Shown piece by piece: positions 1-10,750 of a DNA stretch of 64,000 nucleotides. A program made the position numbers and the translations under genes. Position 1 is the first letter of the stretch. Each line of letters begins with the position of its first letter. This DNA comes from Phreatobacter aquaticus. GTDB lineage: Bacteria; Pseudomonadota; Alphaproteobacteria; Rhizobiales; Phreatobacteraceae. The notes beneath the pieces were generated by a model that saw only the letters and a list, made by a program, of their open reading frames with translations, did no database searches and had not been told where the DNA came from. The stretch spans positions 1,326,828-1,390,827 of the forward strand of contig NZ_CP039865.1 in the NCBI RefSeq assembly GCF_005160265.1. The letters are read 5' to 3'.

Positions 1-2
1 TG

Positions 3-263
3 GTCGAGGCGCTCGGCGTCCTTCGGCCGAAAGGCTCCGATCCGCGGCCGAAGCGGCTGGCAATGCTCGGCGACCTGCTCGGCGAGTTGCGCGATCTCGA
101 TCTTCTCGCCGCGAGGCTGGGGCGGGCCGGCAAGCCCTCATCCGCCAAGCGCGTCCGCATCGATGCCCGCCGCAGCCGGCTGGAGCGGCAGATCAGCCGC
201 GCCGGCGCGCGCGCCTTTGCCCGGCCGCGCCGGGATATCCTCGTTGACTGGCGCCGGTCATGA
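3..263 (+). CDS. Partial protein, possibly C-terminal end of a CHAD-domain protein
   Basis: The reading frame is open from the window edge to TGA at 261-263, so only the last 86 residues are visible and the start lies outside. The visible part is very rich in Arg and Leu. The stretch around LLGELRDLDLLAARL resembles the conserved helix of CHAD (conserved histidine alpha-helical) domains, which bind polyphosphate or phosphorylated ligands. The CHAD call is inference from this short motif; the rest is basic and unrecognised. The stop overlaps the start of the next gene in an ATGA junction, so the two are probably translationally coupled. Confidence 0.45.
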   Translation, partial: VEALGVLRPKGSDPRPKRLAMLGDLLGELRDLDLLAARLGRAGKPSSAKRVRIDARRSRLERQISRAGARAFARPRRDILVDWRRS

Positions 264-784
264 CCGCAGCATCCTGGCGCCCGATGCAACCGGCCGATCT
301 TCCCGCGGTCTTTAAAATTGCCACCCTTGTCCACCCGGATTTCCCGGAAAGTGCGGAGGTTTTCGCGGAAAGACTGGCTTTGGCGCCGGAGGGATGTCTC
401 CTTCTTGTTCCGGATAACGTCGCGCTGGGCTATTGCATAAGCCATCCCTGGCGGGCTTTTCAGCCGCCGCCGCTGGACAGTCTCCTGCAGGGTCTCCCGG
501 TGTCTCCGGCAACCTGGTACGTCCACGACGTCGCCATCCTGCCCGAGCTCCGCGGCTCCGGCATGGGGCAGGCGGTGACACGGATCCTGGCGGAGAAGGC
601 GAGCGCGGCGGGGCTTGCCGATCTCTCCCTGGTGGCGGTCAACGGCTCGGCGCCGTTCTGGCGGCGGCAGGGCTTCGAGACCGTCTCAAGGCCCGATCTC
701 GACGCCAAGCTCGCGACCTATGGCGAGGGCGCCCGCTACATGGTCCGGCCGCTTCCAGCGTCATCCGACCTTCCACCAGCGTGA
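260..784 (+). CDS. GNAT-family N-acetyltransferase
   Basis: A 174-residue protein with the GNAT fold signature. Motif A is at about residues 88-110, containing [13 protein letters not shown], where R98-G-S-G-M-G103 is the pyrophosphate-binding loop for acetyl-CoA. A C-terminal FWRRQGFE segment matches motif B of the family. GNAT enzymes transfer an acetyl group to amines of small molecules or proteins; the substrate cannot be read from sequence. The start ATG at 260 overlaps the preceding stop by four bases. It is followed by a 136-base gap and hisE. Confidence 0.85.
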   Translation: MTAASWRPMQPADLPAVFKIATLVHPDFPESAEVFAERLALAPEGCLLLVPDNVALGYCISHPWRAFQPPPLDSLLQGLPVSPATWYVHDVAILPELRGSGMGQAVTRILAEKASAAGLADLSLVAVNGSAPFWRRQGFETVSRPDLDAKLATYGEGARYMVRPLPASSDLPPA

Positions 785-875
785 CATCGCCGGGCATATC
801 TGCAAGATGCCGCCGTCCCGGCCCCGACCGAGGCCGCGCTATCAGCGTGTCGACCATCGCTGCGACCTCCAGGTC

Positions 876-919
876 CCCGAGTGCCAAGTCCCGAGTGCCA
901 AGCCCCATGAGTGCAAGGT
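876..919 (+). repeat. Short tandem repeat directly upstream of hisE
   Basis: Two 14-bp units, CCCGAGTGCCAAGT (876-889) and CCCGAGTGCCAAGC (890-903), differ at one base. A degenerate third unit, CCCATGAGTGCAAGGT (904-919), runs into the hisE start. The third unit creates ATG at 907, which opens a five-codon frame (M-S-A-R-S) ending in TGA at 922-924, overlapping the hisE ATG at 921. The repeat is directly visible; any role in translational coupling is inference. Confidence 0.75.
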
Positions 920-920
920 C

Positions 921-1244
921 ATGAGTTCCTTCACGCTCGCCGATCTCGAGACGATCGTCGCCGCCCGCGCCTCCGCGCCGCCGGACCAGAGCTACACCGC
1001 CTCGCTGGTCGCCAAGGGGCCGGCCCATTGCGCCCGCAAGTTCGGCGAGGAGGCAATCGAGACGGTCATTGCCGGCGTCGAGGGCGATCCGAAGGCGCTG
1101 GTCGCCGAGAGCGCCGACGTGCTGTTCCACCTCATGGTGCTCTGGAAGAGCCGCGGTATCGCGCTTGGCGATGTGCTGGCCGAGCTCGACCGCCGCACGA
1201 GCCAGTCCGGCCATGCCGAGAAGGCCGCGAGGCCCCGGACGTGA
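921..1244 (+). CDS. hisE: Phosphoribosyl-ATP pyrophosphatase (HisE)
   Basis: Hydrolyses phosphoribosyl-ATP to phosphoribosyl-AMP and pyrophosphate, the second step of histidine biosynthesis, in the cytoplasm. At 107 residues it has the usual stand-alone HisE length. It carries the MazG-like acidic helix [12 protein letters not shown] (about 40-51) and the second acidic helix [13 protein letters not shown]. It overlaps coaA by GTGA. In many Hyphomicrobiales hisE follows hisF at the end of the his operon; here the upstream neighbours are a GNAT and a CHAD-like gene, so the his link appears lost or rearranged. The ATG at 921 gives the standard family N-terminus. Confidence 0.93.
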   Translation: MSSFTLADLETIVAARASAPPDQSYTASLVAKGPAHCARKFGEEAIETVIAGVEGDPKALVAESADVLFHLMVLWKSRGIALGDVLAELDRRTSQSGHAEKAARPRT

Positions 1245-2215
1245 ACGAACCAGCGCAGGTTGCACCCACCGAGTACGAGGAGGCTCTCTCGCCCTACCGC
1301 GTCTTCACCCGTGAGCAATGGGCCGCCAAGCGCGCCGACACACCGATGACGCTGACGACCGACGAGGTCACGAAGCTCAAGTCGTTCACCGACCAGTTGT
1401 CGATCGAGGAGGTCGAGGCGATCTACCTGCCGATCTCGCGCCTCCTGTCCTTCTATGTCGCGGCCCAGCAGAACCTGTCGCGCGCCAGCCAGGCCTTCCT
1501 CGGGGCAACGGACGTCAAGATCCCCTTCGTCATCGGTGTCGCCGGATCGGTGGCGGTCGGCAAGTCGACCACCTCGCGCGTGCTGCAGGCGCTCCTGTCG
1601 CGCTGGTCCAACACGCCGAAGGTCTCGCTGGTCACGACTGACGGCTTCCTCTTCCCCAATGCCTATCTCGAGCGCGAGGGGCTGATGAAGAAGAAGGGCT
1701 TCCCGGAGAGCTACGACGCCAAGGCGCTGCTGCGCTTCCTGGCCGATGTGAAGGCTGGCAAGCGGCACGTGAAGGCGCCGCTCTACTCCCATCTCGTCTA
1801 CGATGTCATGCCCGGCGAGACCGCCGAGGTCGACCGGCCCGACATCCTCATCGTCGAGGGCCTCAACGTGCTGCAGACGGGGCGGCCGCCGCGCGATGGC
1901 AAGGCCATCCCCTATGTCTCCGACTACTTCGACTTCTCGATCTTCATCGATGCCGAGGAGGACGTGCTGGAGCGCTGGTATCTCGAGCGCTTCATGCGGC
2001 TGCGCGACACCGCCTTCCGCGATCCGCAGAGCTACTTCCGCCGCTATGCCGAGAAATCCGACTTCGAGGCGATGAAGACCGCGCTGGCGCTCTGGTACGG
2101 CATCAACCTGGTCAATCTGCGCGACAACATCCTGCCGACCCGCCAGCGCGCCACGCTCATCCTCAAGAAGGGCGACAATCACCGCATCGCCGAGGTCAGC
2201 CTCCGGCGCGTGTGA
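1241..2215 (+). CDS. coaA: Type I pantothenate kinase (CoaA)
   Basis: Phosphorylates pantothenate with ATP, the first committed step of coenzyme A synthesis. The product is 324 residues, close to the E. coli enzyme (316). The Walker A loop [12 protein letters not shown] lies at residues 99-110, followed by [29 protein letters not shown] and EGLNVLQ, all hallmarks of the P-loop CoaA family. I chose GTG at 1241 because the family N-terminus ([12 protein letters not shown]) begins before the first ATG and GTG overlaps the hisE stop as GTGA, a coupling junction. The hisE-coaA pairing is common in Alphaproteobacteria. Confidence 0.95.
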   Translation: MNEPAQVAPTEYEEALSPYRVFTREQWAAKRADTPMTLTTDEVTKLKSFTDQLSIEEVEAIYLPISRLLSFYVAAQQNLSRASQAFLGATDVKIPFVIGVAGSVAVGKSTTSRVLQALLSRWSNTPKVSLVTTDGFLFPNAYLEREGLMKKKGFPESYDAKALLRFLADVKAGKRHVKAPLYSHLVYDVMPGETAEVDRPDILIVEGLNVLQTGRPPRDGKAIPYVSDYFDFSIFIDAEEDVLERWYLERFMRLRDTAFRDPQSYFRRYAEKSDFEAMKTALALWYGINLVNLRDNILPTRQRATLILKKGDNHRIAEVSLRRV

Positions 2216-2298
2216 GCCGGTCCCTCTTCCGGACGGGATGACAGTGCGGGCCGCCTCGGATAGCTGTTTGGCCACCCGATCGCCCTCAAGGACGCGCC

Positions 2299-3087
2299 AT
2301 GACCCAAGAGACCGCTGCCTACGAGACCATCCTTGTCGAAACCCGCGGCAAGGTCGGCCTCATCACGCTGAACCGGCCGAAGGCGCTGAACGCGCTGAAC
2401 TCCCAGCTGGTCGCCGAGATCAACCTGGCCCTCGACGGCTTCGAGCGCGACCGCGGCATCGGCTGCATGGTGATCACCGGGTCGGAGCGGGCCTTCGCGG
2501 CCGGCGCCGACATCATGGAGATGAAGGACAAGGCCTATCCGGAAACCTATCTGGAAGACTTCATCACCGCCTGGGACCGGGTCGCCCAGCGGCGCAAGCC
2601 GATCATCGCGGCGGTGGCGGGCTTCGCGCTCGGCGGCGGCTGCGAACTCGCCATGATGTGTGACTTCATCCTGGCGGCCGACACCGCGAAGTTCGGCCAG
2701 CCGGAGATCAAGCTCGGCGTCATGCCTGGCGCCGGCGGCACCCAGCGGCTCACCCGCTTCGTCGGCAAGTCGAAGGCCATGGAAATGTGCCTGACCGGGC
2801 GGATGATGGACGCCGCCGAGGCCGAGCGCGTCGGCCTCGTATCGCGCGTGATCCCGGCGGCCGATCTGGTCGACGAGGCCCTGAAGGTCGCGGCCCAGAT
2901 CGCCGACATGTCGATGCCATCGGTCATGATGACCAAGGAATCGGTCAATCGCGCCTATGAGACCACGCTTGCCGAGGGCGTCCGGTTCGAGCGCCGCGTG
3001 TTCCACGCCATGTTCTCCATGGCGGACCAGAAGGAAGGCATGGCGGCCTTCGCCGACAAGCGGCCGGCCAAGTTCTCGAACAGCTGA
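2299..3087 (+). CDS. Enoyl-CoA hydratase
   Basis: Crotonase-superfamily enzyme that hydrates 2-enoyl-CoA to 3-hydroxyacyl-CoA in fatty-acid or related acyl-CoA breakdown. The 262 residues include the oxyanion-hole segments FAAGAD (66-71) and FALGGGCE, and both catalytic glutamates, E116 ([11 protein letters not shown]) and E136 ([15 protein letters not shown]). Both glutamates are needed for hydratase rather than isomerase chemistry. AAGGA precedes the ATG. It lies about 100 bases upstream of malonyl-CoA decarboxylase on the same strand, which fits an acyl-CoA metabolism pair, though a shared transcript is not proven. Confidence 0.92.
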   Translation: MTQETAAYETILVETRGKVGLITLNRPKALNALNSQLVAEINLALDGFERDRGIGCMVITGSERAFAAGADIMEMKDKAYPETYLEDFITAWDRVAQRRKPIIAAVAGFALGGGCELAMMCDFILAADTAKFGQPEIKLGVMPGAGGTQRLTRFVGKSKAMEMCLTGRMMDAAEAERVGLVSRVIPAADLVDEALKVAAQIADMSMPSVMMTKESVNRAYETTLAEGVRFERRVFHAMFSMADQKEGMAAFADKRPAKFSNS

Positions 3088-3190
3088 GTTCACCAACAGC
3101 TGACGGCACCTGGAGCCTTCGCCATCAAAGGGCCTTATCGCGCCGCAGCATTCTGTGGCACGATGAGCGCGCTCTGCTGGTGGAGGCCCC

Positions 3191-4519
3191 ATGACCTATG
3201 TCGCCGACCTTCTCGCAACCGTCTCCAGGCGCAGCCGGGAACTGATCGGTTGGCCCGAGGCCGACACCCGCCCGCGCAAGGCCGCCGATCTCAGCCTGCT
3301 GGCCGATGCCCTGCTGTCCAGACGGGGCGAGGCCTCCGGCGTCGCCCTCGCCCGCGATATCCTGACCGGCTATGAGGCGCTCGACGCCGACGGGCGGACC
3401 GAGGTCCTGCTCGCCATTGCCGACCGGCTTGGTCCCGACCGCAAGCGGCTGGCCGATGCCATCGAAGCCTATTCCGCCGATCCGACCGAGGCCAGAGCCG
3501 CCGCCCTCCATGTGGCGGCCGAGCCGCGCCGGCAGGAGCTTGTCCGCAGGCTCAATCTCGCGCCGCGTGGAACCTTGTCGCTGGTCCGGCTGCGCGAGGA
3601 CGTGCTGGCCAGGCTCGACGATCATCCCGGCCTCAAGGTGCTCGACACCGATCTCGTGCACCTGTTCTCGTCCTGGTTCAACAGAGGCTTCCTGGTTGTG
3701 AGGCGCATCGACTGGTCGACCCCGGCCAATATCCTGGAAAAGATCATCCGCTACGAGGCGGTCCACGAGATCCGCGACTGGGACGAGCTCAGGCGCCGGC
3801 TGGAGCCCGAGGATCGGCGCTGCTACGCCTTCTTCCATCCCCAGCTCGAGGACGAGCCGCTGATCTTCGTCGAGGTGGCGCTGACCGCCGAGATCCCGGC
3901 GGCCATCGGCCCGCTGATCGCTGAGGGTGGCACGCCCATGCCGGCCGACGACGCCCGCGTCGCCGTGTTCTATTCGATCTCCAATTGCCAGAACGGCCTG
4001 GCCGGGATCTCCTTTGGCTCGTTTCTCATCAAGCAGGTGGTGGAGGAACTGAAGCGCGAGCTGCCCAAGCTCACCACCTTCGTCACGCTGTCGCCGGTGC
4101 CGCGCTTCGCTGCCTGGCTCGCCAAGGAACGGGCCACCGAGACCGGCGCGCTGACATCCGAGGAGCGCGGCGCGCTGGCGGCGCTCGACAAGCCCGACTG
4201 GCGGGAAAGCCCTGCGCGCGTCGAGAAGCTGGACCGGCTGCTGGCGCGTCTGGCCGCACGGTACTTTCTGACCGCCAAGGGCACCGGAAACCGGCCGCTC
4301 GATCCGGTCGCCCGCTTTCATCTCGGCAATGGCGCAAGGCTGGAGCGGATCAACGCCGGCGCCGATCTTTCAGCGTCCGGGCTCGCCCAGTCGCATGGCG
4401 TGATGGTCAACTACCTCTACGATCTCGGGCGGATCGAGGAGAACCACGAGGCCTATGCCGAGCGGCGGCAGGTGGTGACCAGTTCGGCGGTCAAGAAGCT
4501 CGCCGACGCCAAGGCCTGA
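3191..4519 (+). CDS. Malonyl-CoA decarboxylase
   Basis: Converts malonyl-CoA to acetyl-CoA and CO2. The 442-residue protein has an N-terminal helical domain (about 1-140) and a C-terminal GNAT-like catalytic domain. Family motifs are YAFFHPQLEDEPL, FYSISNCQNGLAGISFG and the catalytic-histidine block FHLGNGA near residue 377, followed by HGVMVNYLYD. The length matches bacterial homologues. Possible roles are malonate use or removal of excess malonyl-CoA. No malonyl-CoA synthetase or malonate carrier is visible here, so regulation of fatty-acid precursor pools is equally plausible. Confidence 0.93.
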   Translation: MTYVADLLATVSRRSRELIGWPEADTRPRKAADLSLLADALLSRRGEASGVALARDILTGYEALDADGRTEVLLAIADRLGPDRKRLADAIEAYSADPTEARAAALHVAAEPRRQELVRRLNLAPRGTLSLVRLREDVLARLDDHPGLKVLDTDLVHLFSSWFNRGFLVVRRIDWSTPANILEKIIRYEAVHEIRDWDELRRRLEPEDRRCYAFFHPQLEDEPLIFVEVALTAEIPAAIGPLIAEGGTPMPADDARVAVFYSISNCQNGLAGISFGSFLIKQVVEELKRELPKLTTFVTLSPVPRFAAWLAKERATETGALTSEERGALAALDKPDWRESPARVEKLDRLLARLAARYFLTAKGTGNRPLDPVARFHLGNGARLERINAGADLSASGLAQSHGVMVNYLYDLGRIEENHEAYAERRQVVTSSAVKKLADAKA

Positions 4520-4641
4520 ACCGGTCGTTCTCCAGGGTAATAAGGTTACACGTCTCACCAAGCCGTGTTTTGGCGGCTGGGCATGGCCTTTCTAGGGTCC
4601 TTCCGATGCGTCACATGCATCCAAGACAAGGGAGGACCACC

Positions 4642-5307
4642 ATGACGTCACATCGCTCCGCCATCCGGACCCTGACTGTTCTCGGCGCGGCCGCAGCTGC
4701 GGCCCTGCTCTCGGCCGCTCCGGCCACAGCTCAGCAGGCGAATATGAGCTTCTTCATCACCTCGGCGGGACCGGGCAATGGCGCCAATCTCGGCGGGCTC
4801 GAGGGCGCCGATCGCCACTGCCAGACGCTTGCCGCCGCTGCCGGCGCGGGTGCCCGCACCTGGCGCGCCTATCTGTCGACGCAAGGCGCCAACGCCGTCA
4901 ATGCGCGCGACCGGATCGGCCGTGGCCCGTGGCAGAACGCGCGCGGCGTGGTCATCGCCAAGGATGTCGCCGAACTGCACGGCCAGAACAACATCACCAA
5001 GCAGACCGCTCTCACCGAGACCGGTGCTGTGGTCAACGGCCGTGGCGATACGCCGAACATGCATGACATCCTGACCGGCAGCTAGGCCGACGGCACCGCC
5101 TTCACCGGCACCGACGACCGCACCTGCGGCAACTGGACCAAGAGCGGCGACGGCAATGCCATGGTCGGCCATCACGACCGCGCGGGCCTCGACACCTCGC
5201 CGCCGGCCCTGTCGTGGAACACCTCGCATCCGACGCGCGCCTGCAACATCGACGCGCTCAAGGCGACCGGTGGCAACGGCCTGTTCTACTGCTTCGCCGC
5301 AAATTGA
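4642..5307 (+). pseudogene. Exported lectin-like protein gene interrupted by an in-frame TAG
   Basis: The start ATG follows GGGAGGA. The first about 30 residues are a signal peptide ending near ATAQQA. The frame continues in a compact secreted domain (GGLEGADRHCQTLAAAAGAG, WRAYLSTQGANAVNARDRIG, NGRGDTPNMHDILTGS) and meets TAG at 5083-5085, codon 148. The same frame then continues without a break for 73 codons (ADGTAFTGTDDRTCGNWTKS, MVGHHDRAGL, SWNTSHPTRAC, GNGLFYCFAAN) to TGA at 5305-5307. Both halves read as one domain with paired cysteines on each side. From memory, homologues in this order have a residue such as Gln at the TAG position, so one C-to-T change (CAG to TAG) would explain it. 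It is recently broken, amber-suppressed or a sequencing error. Confidence 0.8.
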
Positions 5308-5406
5308 GCCGTATGGCCGTCATCGCCAATTCGGCGTGATCGGCGCAACCAAACGAACCTCTGCGGAGTATCGGCTTCACCCGGAGCCGAACCCGCAGAG
5401 GCCAAC

Positions 5407-6255
5407 ATGCACATCCCCCGCCGCCACGCACTGAGCCTCCTGTCGGCAGGTGCAGCGCTCCTGCCCTTTGCGCCGGCCCGCGCCCTGGCCCAGCTCTTCG
5501 GAGGTCAGGCGCTCGCCAGTGACGTGTCCTTCGGTCCGGCTGCGCGCCACAAGCTGGACATCTACGCGCCTCCACGAGACGGTACCCGACGCCCGGTCGT
5601 CCTGTTCATCTATGGTGGCTCCTGGTCGAGCGGCTCGAAGGAGACCTATGGCTTTGTCGGGCAGGCGCTCGCGGCGCGCGGTTTCGTAACCGTCATCGCC
5701 GACTACCGGCTGGTGCCGGAGGTCCGCTTTCCCGGTTTCGTCGAGGATGGCGCGCTTGCGCTCCGCTTCATCCGCCAGTCAATCGCGACTTATGGCGGCG
5801 ATCCCCAGCGCATCTCGGTGCTGGGCCATTCGGCCGGCGCCTACAACGCCGTGATGCTGGCGCTCGATCCCCGCTTCCTGGCAGGAGCAGGCGTTCCGCC
5901 CGGAACGATTCGCCGTGTCGCCGCGCTGTCCGGCCCCTACGACTTCCTGCCGCTTGACCATCCCTCGACCATCGCCGCTTTCGGCCAGACGCGCGATCTC
6001 TCCCGCACCCAGCCGGTCAATCTCGTCCGGCGAGGCGCGCCGCCCATGCTGCTTGGTACTGGCACCGCCGACACGACGGTCCTGCCGCGCAATTCGGAGG
6101 CCTTGGCGCGGCGGCTTCAGGCGGCCGGCTCACGCGTCGAGCTGCGCCGCTATGAGGGCGTCGGCCATCCCGGTACGATCCTGGCGTTCAACGGGTTCCT
6201 CAGCGGAACAGCGCCGACGCTTGCCGATGTGACACGCTTCTTGGGCGCCGGCTGA
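5407..6255 (+). CDS. Exported alpha/beta hydrolase (esterase/lipase-like)
   Basis: A 282-residue serine hydrolase. The N-terminus (IPRRHALSLLSAGAALLP) has twin arginines before a hydrophobic stretch and looks like a Tat-type signal. The oxyanion segment is YGGSW (69-73), a variant of the HGGG motif of hormone-sensitive-lipase-like carboxylesterases. The nucleophile elbow is GHSAG (140-144, Ser142); the acid is probably in the GTADTTV region and the catalytic His in GVGHPG near 257. GAGG precedes the start. The substrate is unknown. It sits alone between an exported lectin-like pseudogene and a convergent small exported protein. Confidence 0.85.
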   Translation: MHIPRRHALSLLSAGAALLPFAPARALAQLFGGQALASDVSFGPAARHKLDIYAPPRDGTRRPVVLFIYGGSWSSGSKETYGFVGQALAARGFVTVIADYRLVPEVRFPGFVEDGALALRFIRQSIATYGGDPQRISVLGHSAGAYNAVMLALDPRFLAGAGVPPGTIRRVAALSGPYDFLPLDHPSTIAAFGQTRDLSRTQPVNLVRRGAPPMLLGTGTADTTVLPRNSEALARRLQAAGSRVELRRYEGVGHPGTILAFNGFLSGTAPTLADVTRFLGAG

Positions 6256-6259
6256 GGCC

Positions 6260-6649
6260 TCAATCGCCGATCGCGGCGCCGATCCGCGCCGTGCCGGTCT
6301 GGCCGTTGTCGCGCACCCAGTTCAATGAGCGCGGCCCCGTCCGTGTCAGGCGGAAGCAGGATTGCGCACCGTCATACCATTTGGTGAAACGCTGGCAGAG
6401 CTGGTCGCCGGAAATCCACCAGCGTCCGGTATCCTTGGGCGCCAGATAGCGGCCGAGCCCAAGCGCCTCGCCATTGCCGTCGACGCGGCCTCCGGGCCGG
6501 TAATTGAGCGGGAATTCGCCGCCAAGCGGCACGGCGAGATAGACAGCCCGTCCCGCGATGTCAGCACGGATGTCATCGCCGGACATCGGCGAGGCGGCGG
6601 CAAGGGTCGGGAACAGGGCAATCGTCAGGACGGCAAGGCGATATCGCAT
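6260..6649 (-). CDS. Small exported protein of unknown function
   Basis: A 129-residue protein with a clear N-terminal signal peptide (YRLAVLTIALFPTLAAA). The mature part has the pattern DIRADIAGRAVYL, GGEFPLNYRPGGRVDGNGEA and GRWWISGDQLCQRFTKW followed by a second cysteine (QSCFRL). It resembles small periplasmic proteins common in this order (DUF995-like layout), with two Cys that could form a disulfide. The function is unknown. It ends five bases from the convergent hydrolase gene, leaving no room for a separate terminator. Confidence 0.7.
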   Translation of the reverse strand: MRYRLAVLTIALFPTLAAASPMSGDDIRADIAGRAVYLAVPLGGEFPLNYRPGGRVDGNGEALGLGRYLAPKDTGRWWISGDQLCQRFTKWYDGAQSCFRLTRTGPRSLNWVRDNGQTGTARIGAAIGD

Positions 6650-6764
6650 AGGGTCCTCCAGGCGCTTGGGTTAAGCGGGCGCGATTGTGGCTCCGATGAC
6701 CGGACTACGCGCGAAGAGGGCTTCTGGATGCATCGGCGTTGGAGGAAATGACGACCTGAACGCG

Positions 6765-6790
6765 AAAGGGCGACCCGAAGGCCGCCCTTT
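6765..6790 (-). terminator. UUCG-tetraloop hairpin terminator downstream of pnp
   Basis: On the minus strand this reads as an 11-bp stem (AAAGGGCGGCC against GGUCGCCCUUU, one G-U pair) closed by a UUCG loop, about 45 bases after the pnp stop. The right arm ends in UUU but no longer U-tract follows, as is common for alphaproteobacterial terminators. Confidence 0.72.
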
Positions 6791-6802
6791 GCTGATCAAT
6801 GA

Positions 6803-6820
6803 GCCTGAGGAACCTCAGGC
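6803..6820. repeat. Perfect 8-bp inverted repeat between pnp and its terminator
   Basis: GCCTGAGG (6803-6810), AA, CCTCAGGC (6813-6820). It lies between the pnp stop and the terminator hairpin, so the pnp 3' end would carry two stacked hairpins. A role in mRNA 3'-end protection is inference. Confidence 0.65.
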
Positions 6821-6834
6821 GAAGCGGCTCTGCC

Positions 6835-8979
<2,145 letters not shown>

Positions 8980-9231
8980 GGAATTCCTTTCTCGGACGTA
9001 CGGACGAGAGACGGCCATGCGCAAGACGGCGAGAAGCTCGATCCGGGCGTCAGACGCCCCGAGCTCCTTGCGATCCTGCCATGGCGGTCAGTCTGTCCAG
9101 TGGCTTGGCTTTCAAGCAGGGGCGGCGACCCTTCGCAGCCCCGAATATGGGAGCGCCCGGGAGCGGACGATCCCCTGTCTGGGACACCGGCAGCTCCACG
9201 ACAGGTGGCAGCTTCGGGTCCGGATGCGAAA

Positions 9232-9262
9232 CGGCCCCGCGCTCGATTGAGCGGCGAGGCCG
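9232..9262 (-). terminator. Imperfect long hairpin just after rpsO (terminator or processing site)
   Basis: Arms 9231-9244 and 9249-9263 flank a GATT loop and pair over about 12 positions with one bulge and one mismatch. On the minus strand it begins 10 bases past the rpsO stop and is followed by GTTTCG. In E. coli the rpsO-pnp gap carries both a terminator and an RNase III site that autoregulates pnp; this hairpin could serve either role. The rest of the 293-base gap also holds GGGCGT-CAG-ACGCCC (9045-9059). Confidence 0.5.
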
Positions 9263-9272
9263 GTTCCAGATA

Positions 9273-9542
9273 TCAGCGGCGGATGCCGAGGCGCTCGATG
9301 AGCGACTTGTAGCGGGCCTCGTCCTTGCGCTTCAGATAGTCGAGAAGCGAACGGCGCTGGGAGACCAGCTTCAGCAGACCACGACGCGAATGGTTGTCCT
9401 TCACGTGGGTCTTGAAATGCTCGGTGAGGTTGGTGATGCGGGTCGTCAGGATGGCAACCTGGACTTCGGGCGAACCGGTGTCGCCTTCCTTCGTGGCATA
9501 TTCCTTGACGACTTCAAGCTTGCGGGCGTCGGTGATCGACAT
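9273..9542 (-). CDS. rpsO: 30S ribosomal protein S15
   Basis: The 89-residue primary 16S rRNA-binding protein of the small-subunit platform. Recognised from [16 protein letters not shown], the conserved HxxxH block [16 protein letters not shown] and the C-terminal LGIRR. The start ATG (MSITDARK) follows AAGGAT. It is transcribed toward pnp. Upstream lies a divergent DUF1801 gene rather than truB, so the usual infB-rbfA-truB-rpsO linkage is interrupted at this point. Confidence 0.97.
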   Translation of the reverse strand: MSITDARKLEVVKEYATKEGDTGSPEVQVAILTTRITNLTEHFKTHVKDNHSRRGLLKLVSQRRSLLDYLKRKDEARYKSLIERLGIRR

Positions 9543-9762
9543 CGGGTGATCCTTAAGGTGTGATGTTGGTCTTGCGGCCAAGCCGGGATGTCGTCCAGCG
9601 TGGTCGGGCGGTTCCGGAGAATGTCGGTGACGGTGTCTCGCGGACCGGCAGTGCCATGGGGCACCACCGAAGGCGCGGCTTATACACGAAAACGGGCGCA
9701 AGGGAAGCGTGCCGGATCACGGGGGCCGGCTTGGGCTCACCGGGCAGGGGGAGACAGACGCC

Positions 9763-10191
9763 ATGGCCGACCCGGTTGACCCGCCCTTTGCCGATGCCAG
9801 CGTGGCTGCGATCTATGCGGCCTATCCCCCGGAGCTTCGCGCGAGGCTGCTTGACCTGCGACGCCTGATCTTCGAGACCGCGGACGCCACGCCCGGGGTC
9901 GGTGCGCTCGTGGAAACCCTGAAATGGGGACAGCCCAGCTACCTGACGCCGTCCGGCAGCGGCAGCACGATCCGCATCGACCAGGTCAAGCGGGATGATG
10001 CGCGCTATGCCCTGTTCGTCCATTGCCAGACCGATCTGGTGGCGACGTACCGCGCGCTCTATTCCGATGAGCTCCGCTTCGAGGGCACCCGGAGCATCGT
10101 CTTCGAGCGCGATGCGCCCTTGCCCCGCGCGGCGCTTGGCCATTGCATCGCACTGGCGCTGACCTACCACAGCCGCAAGCGCAGGGCTTGA
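9763..10191 (+). CDS. DUF1801 (YdhG-like) domain protein
   Basis: A 142-residue cytosolic protein. The pattern ALVETLKWGQPSYLTP, RYALFVHCQTDLV and FEGTRSIVF is characteristic of DUF1801. The function of the family is not established. The ATG at 9763 was preferred to an upstream in-frame ATG because the extra 18 residues are not family-like and GGGGGAG precedes 9763. It is divergent from rpsO and 47 bases upstream of mmcB on the same strand. Confidence 0.8.
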   Translation: MADPVDPPFADASVAAIYAAYPPELRARLLDLRRLIFETADATPGVGALVETLKWGQPSYLTPSGSGSTIRIDQVKRDDARYALFVHCQTDLVATYRALYSDELRFEGTRSIVFERDAPLPRAALGHCIALALTYHSRKRRA

Positions 10192-10238
10192 AGCGGTAAA
10201 CAGCGATTCCAACAGCGCATGGGCCGGATCATAATGGC

Positions 10239-10727
10239 ATGATGGATCGAGCGACCGCTTCCCTTGTCCCGGTGCCGGATGGGCGCCAGTCCGTCCGTGC
10301 GCTGGCGATTGCGCGCGGTACGACGCGGCTGCTCGCGGCGCTCGATTTCGCGATCGTGCCCGAATTGCCGCTGCCATCCGGCCGCCGTGCCGACCTGACA
10401 GCGCTTTCGGCCAACGGCACGATCTGGATCGTCGAGATCAAGTCGTCGATCGAGGATTTCCGCGCCGACCGCAAATGGGCCGACTACCGAGCCCATGCCG
10501 ATCGCGTGCTGTTCGCGGTGGCCCCCGATTTCCCGGTCGAGGTCCTGCCCGAAGATGCCGGTCTGATCCTGGCCGACGGCCATGGTGCCGAGATCATCCG
10601 CGAGGGCGTTGCGGCGGCGCTGCCGGCGCCCACCCGCAAGGTCATGATGCTGCGCTTTGCCCGCGCCGCCGCCAGCCGCCTGACCATCCTGCACGACCCG
10701 CAGGCGCGCCTGCCGCAAGAATTCTGA
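10239..10727 (+). CDS. mmcB: MmcB-family DNA repair protein
   Basis: A 162-residue protein of the PD-(D/E)xK nuclease-like fold. The motif block is RRADLTAL (D52) followed by WIVEIKSS (E66, K68), then FRADRKWADYRAHADRV and FAVAPDFP. In Caulobacter, MmcB is an SOS-induced protein needed for mitomycin C tolerance. LexA control is not evident: I see no clear GTTC-N7-GTTC box within 50 bases upstream. Two adjacent ATGs (10239, 10242) are possible starts; the difference is one residue. Confidence 0.85.
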   Translation: MMDRATASLVPVPDGRQSVRALAIARGTTRLLAALDFAIVPELPLPSGRRADLTALSANGTIWIVEIKSSIEDFRADRKWADYRAHADRVLFAVAPDFPVEVLPEDAGLILADGHGAEIIREGVAAALPAPTRKVMMLRFARAAASRLTILHDPQARLPQEF

Positions 10728-10750
10728 TACCACCAGCCAAAGGTTCGCTC

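Noticed and set aside
911-2215. A single 434-residue protein spanning hisE and coaA
   Set aside because: The first 110 residues are an out-of-frame reading of hisE; the real coaA start is the GTG overlapping the hisE stop.
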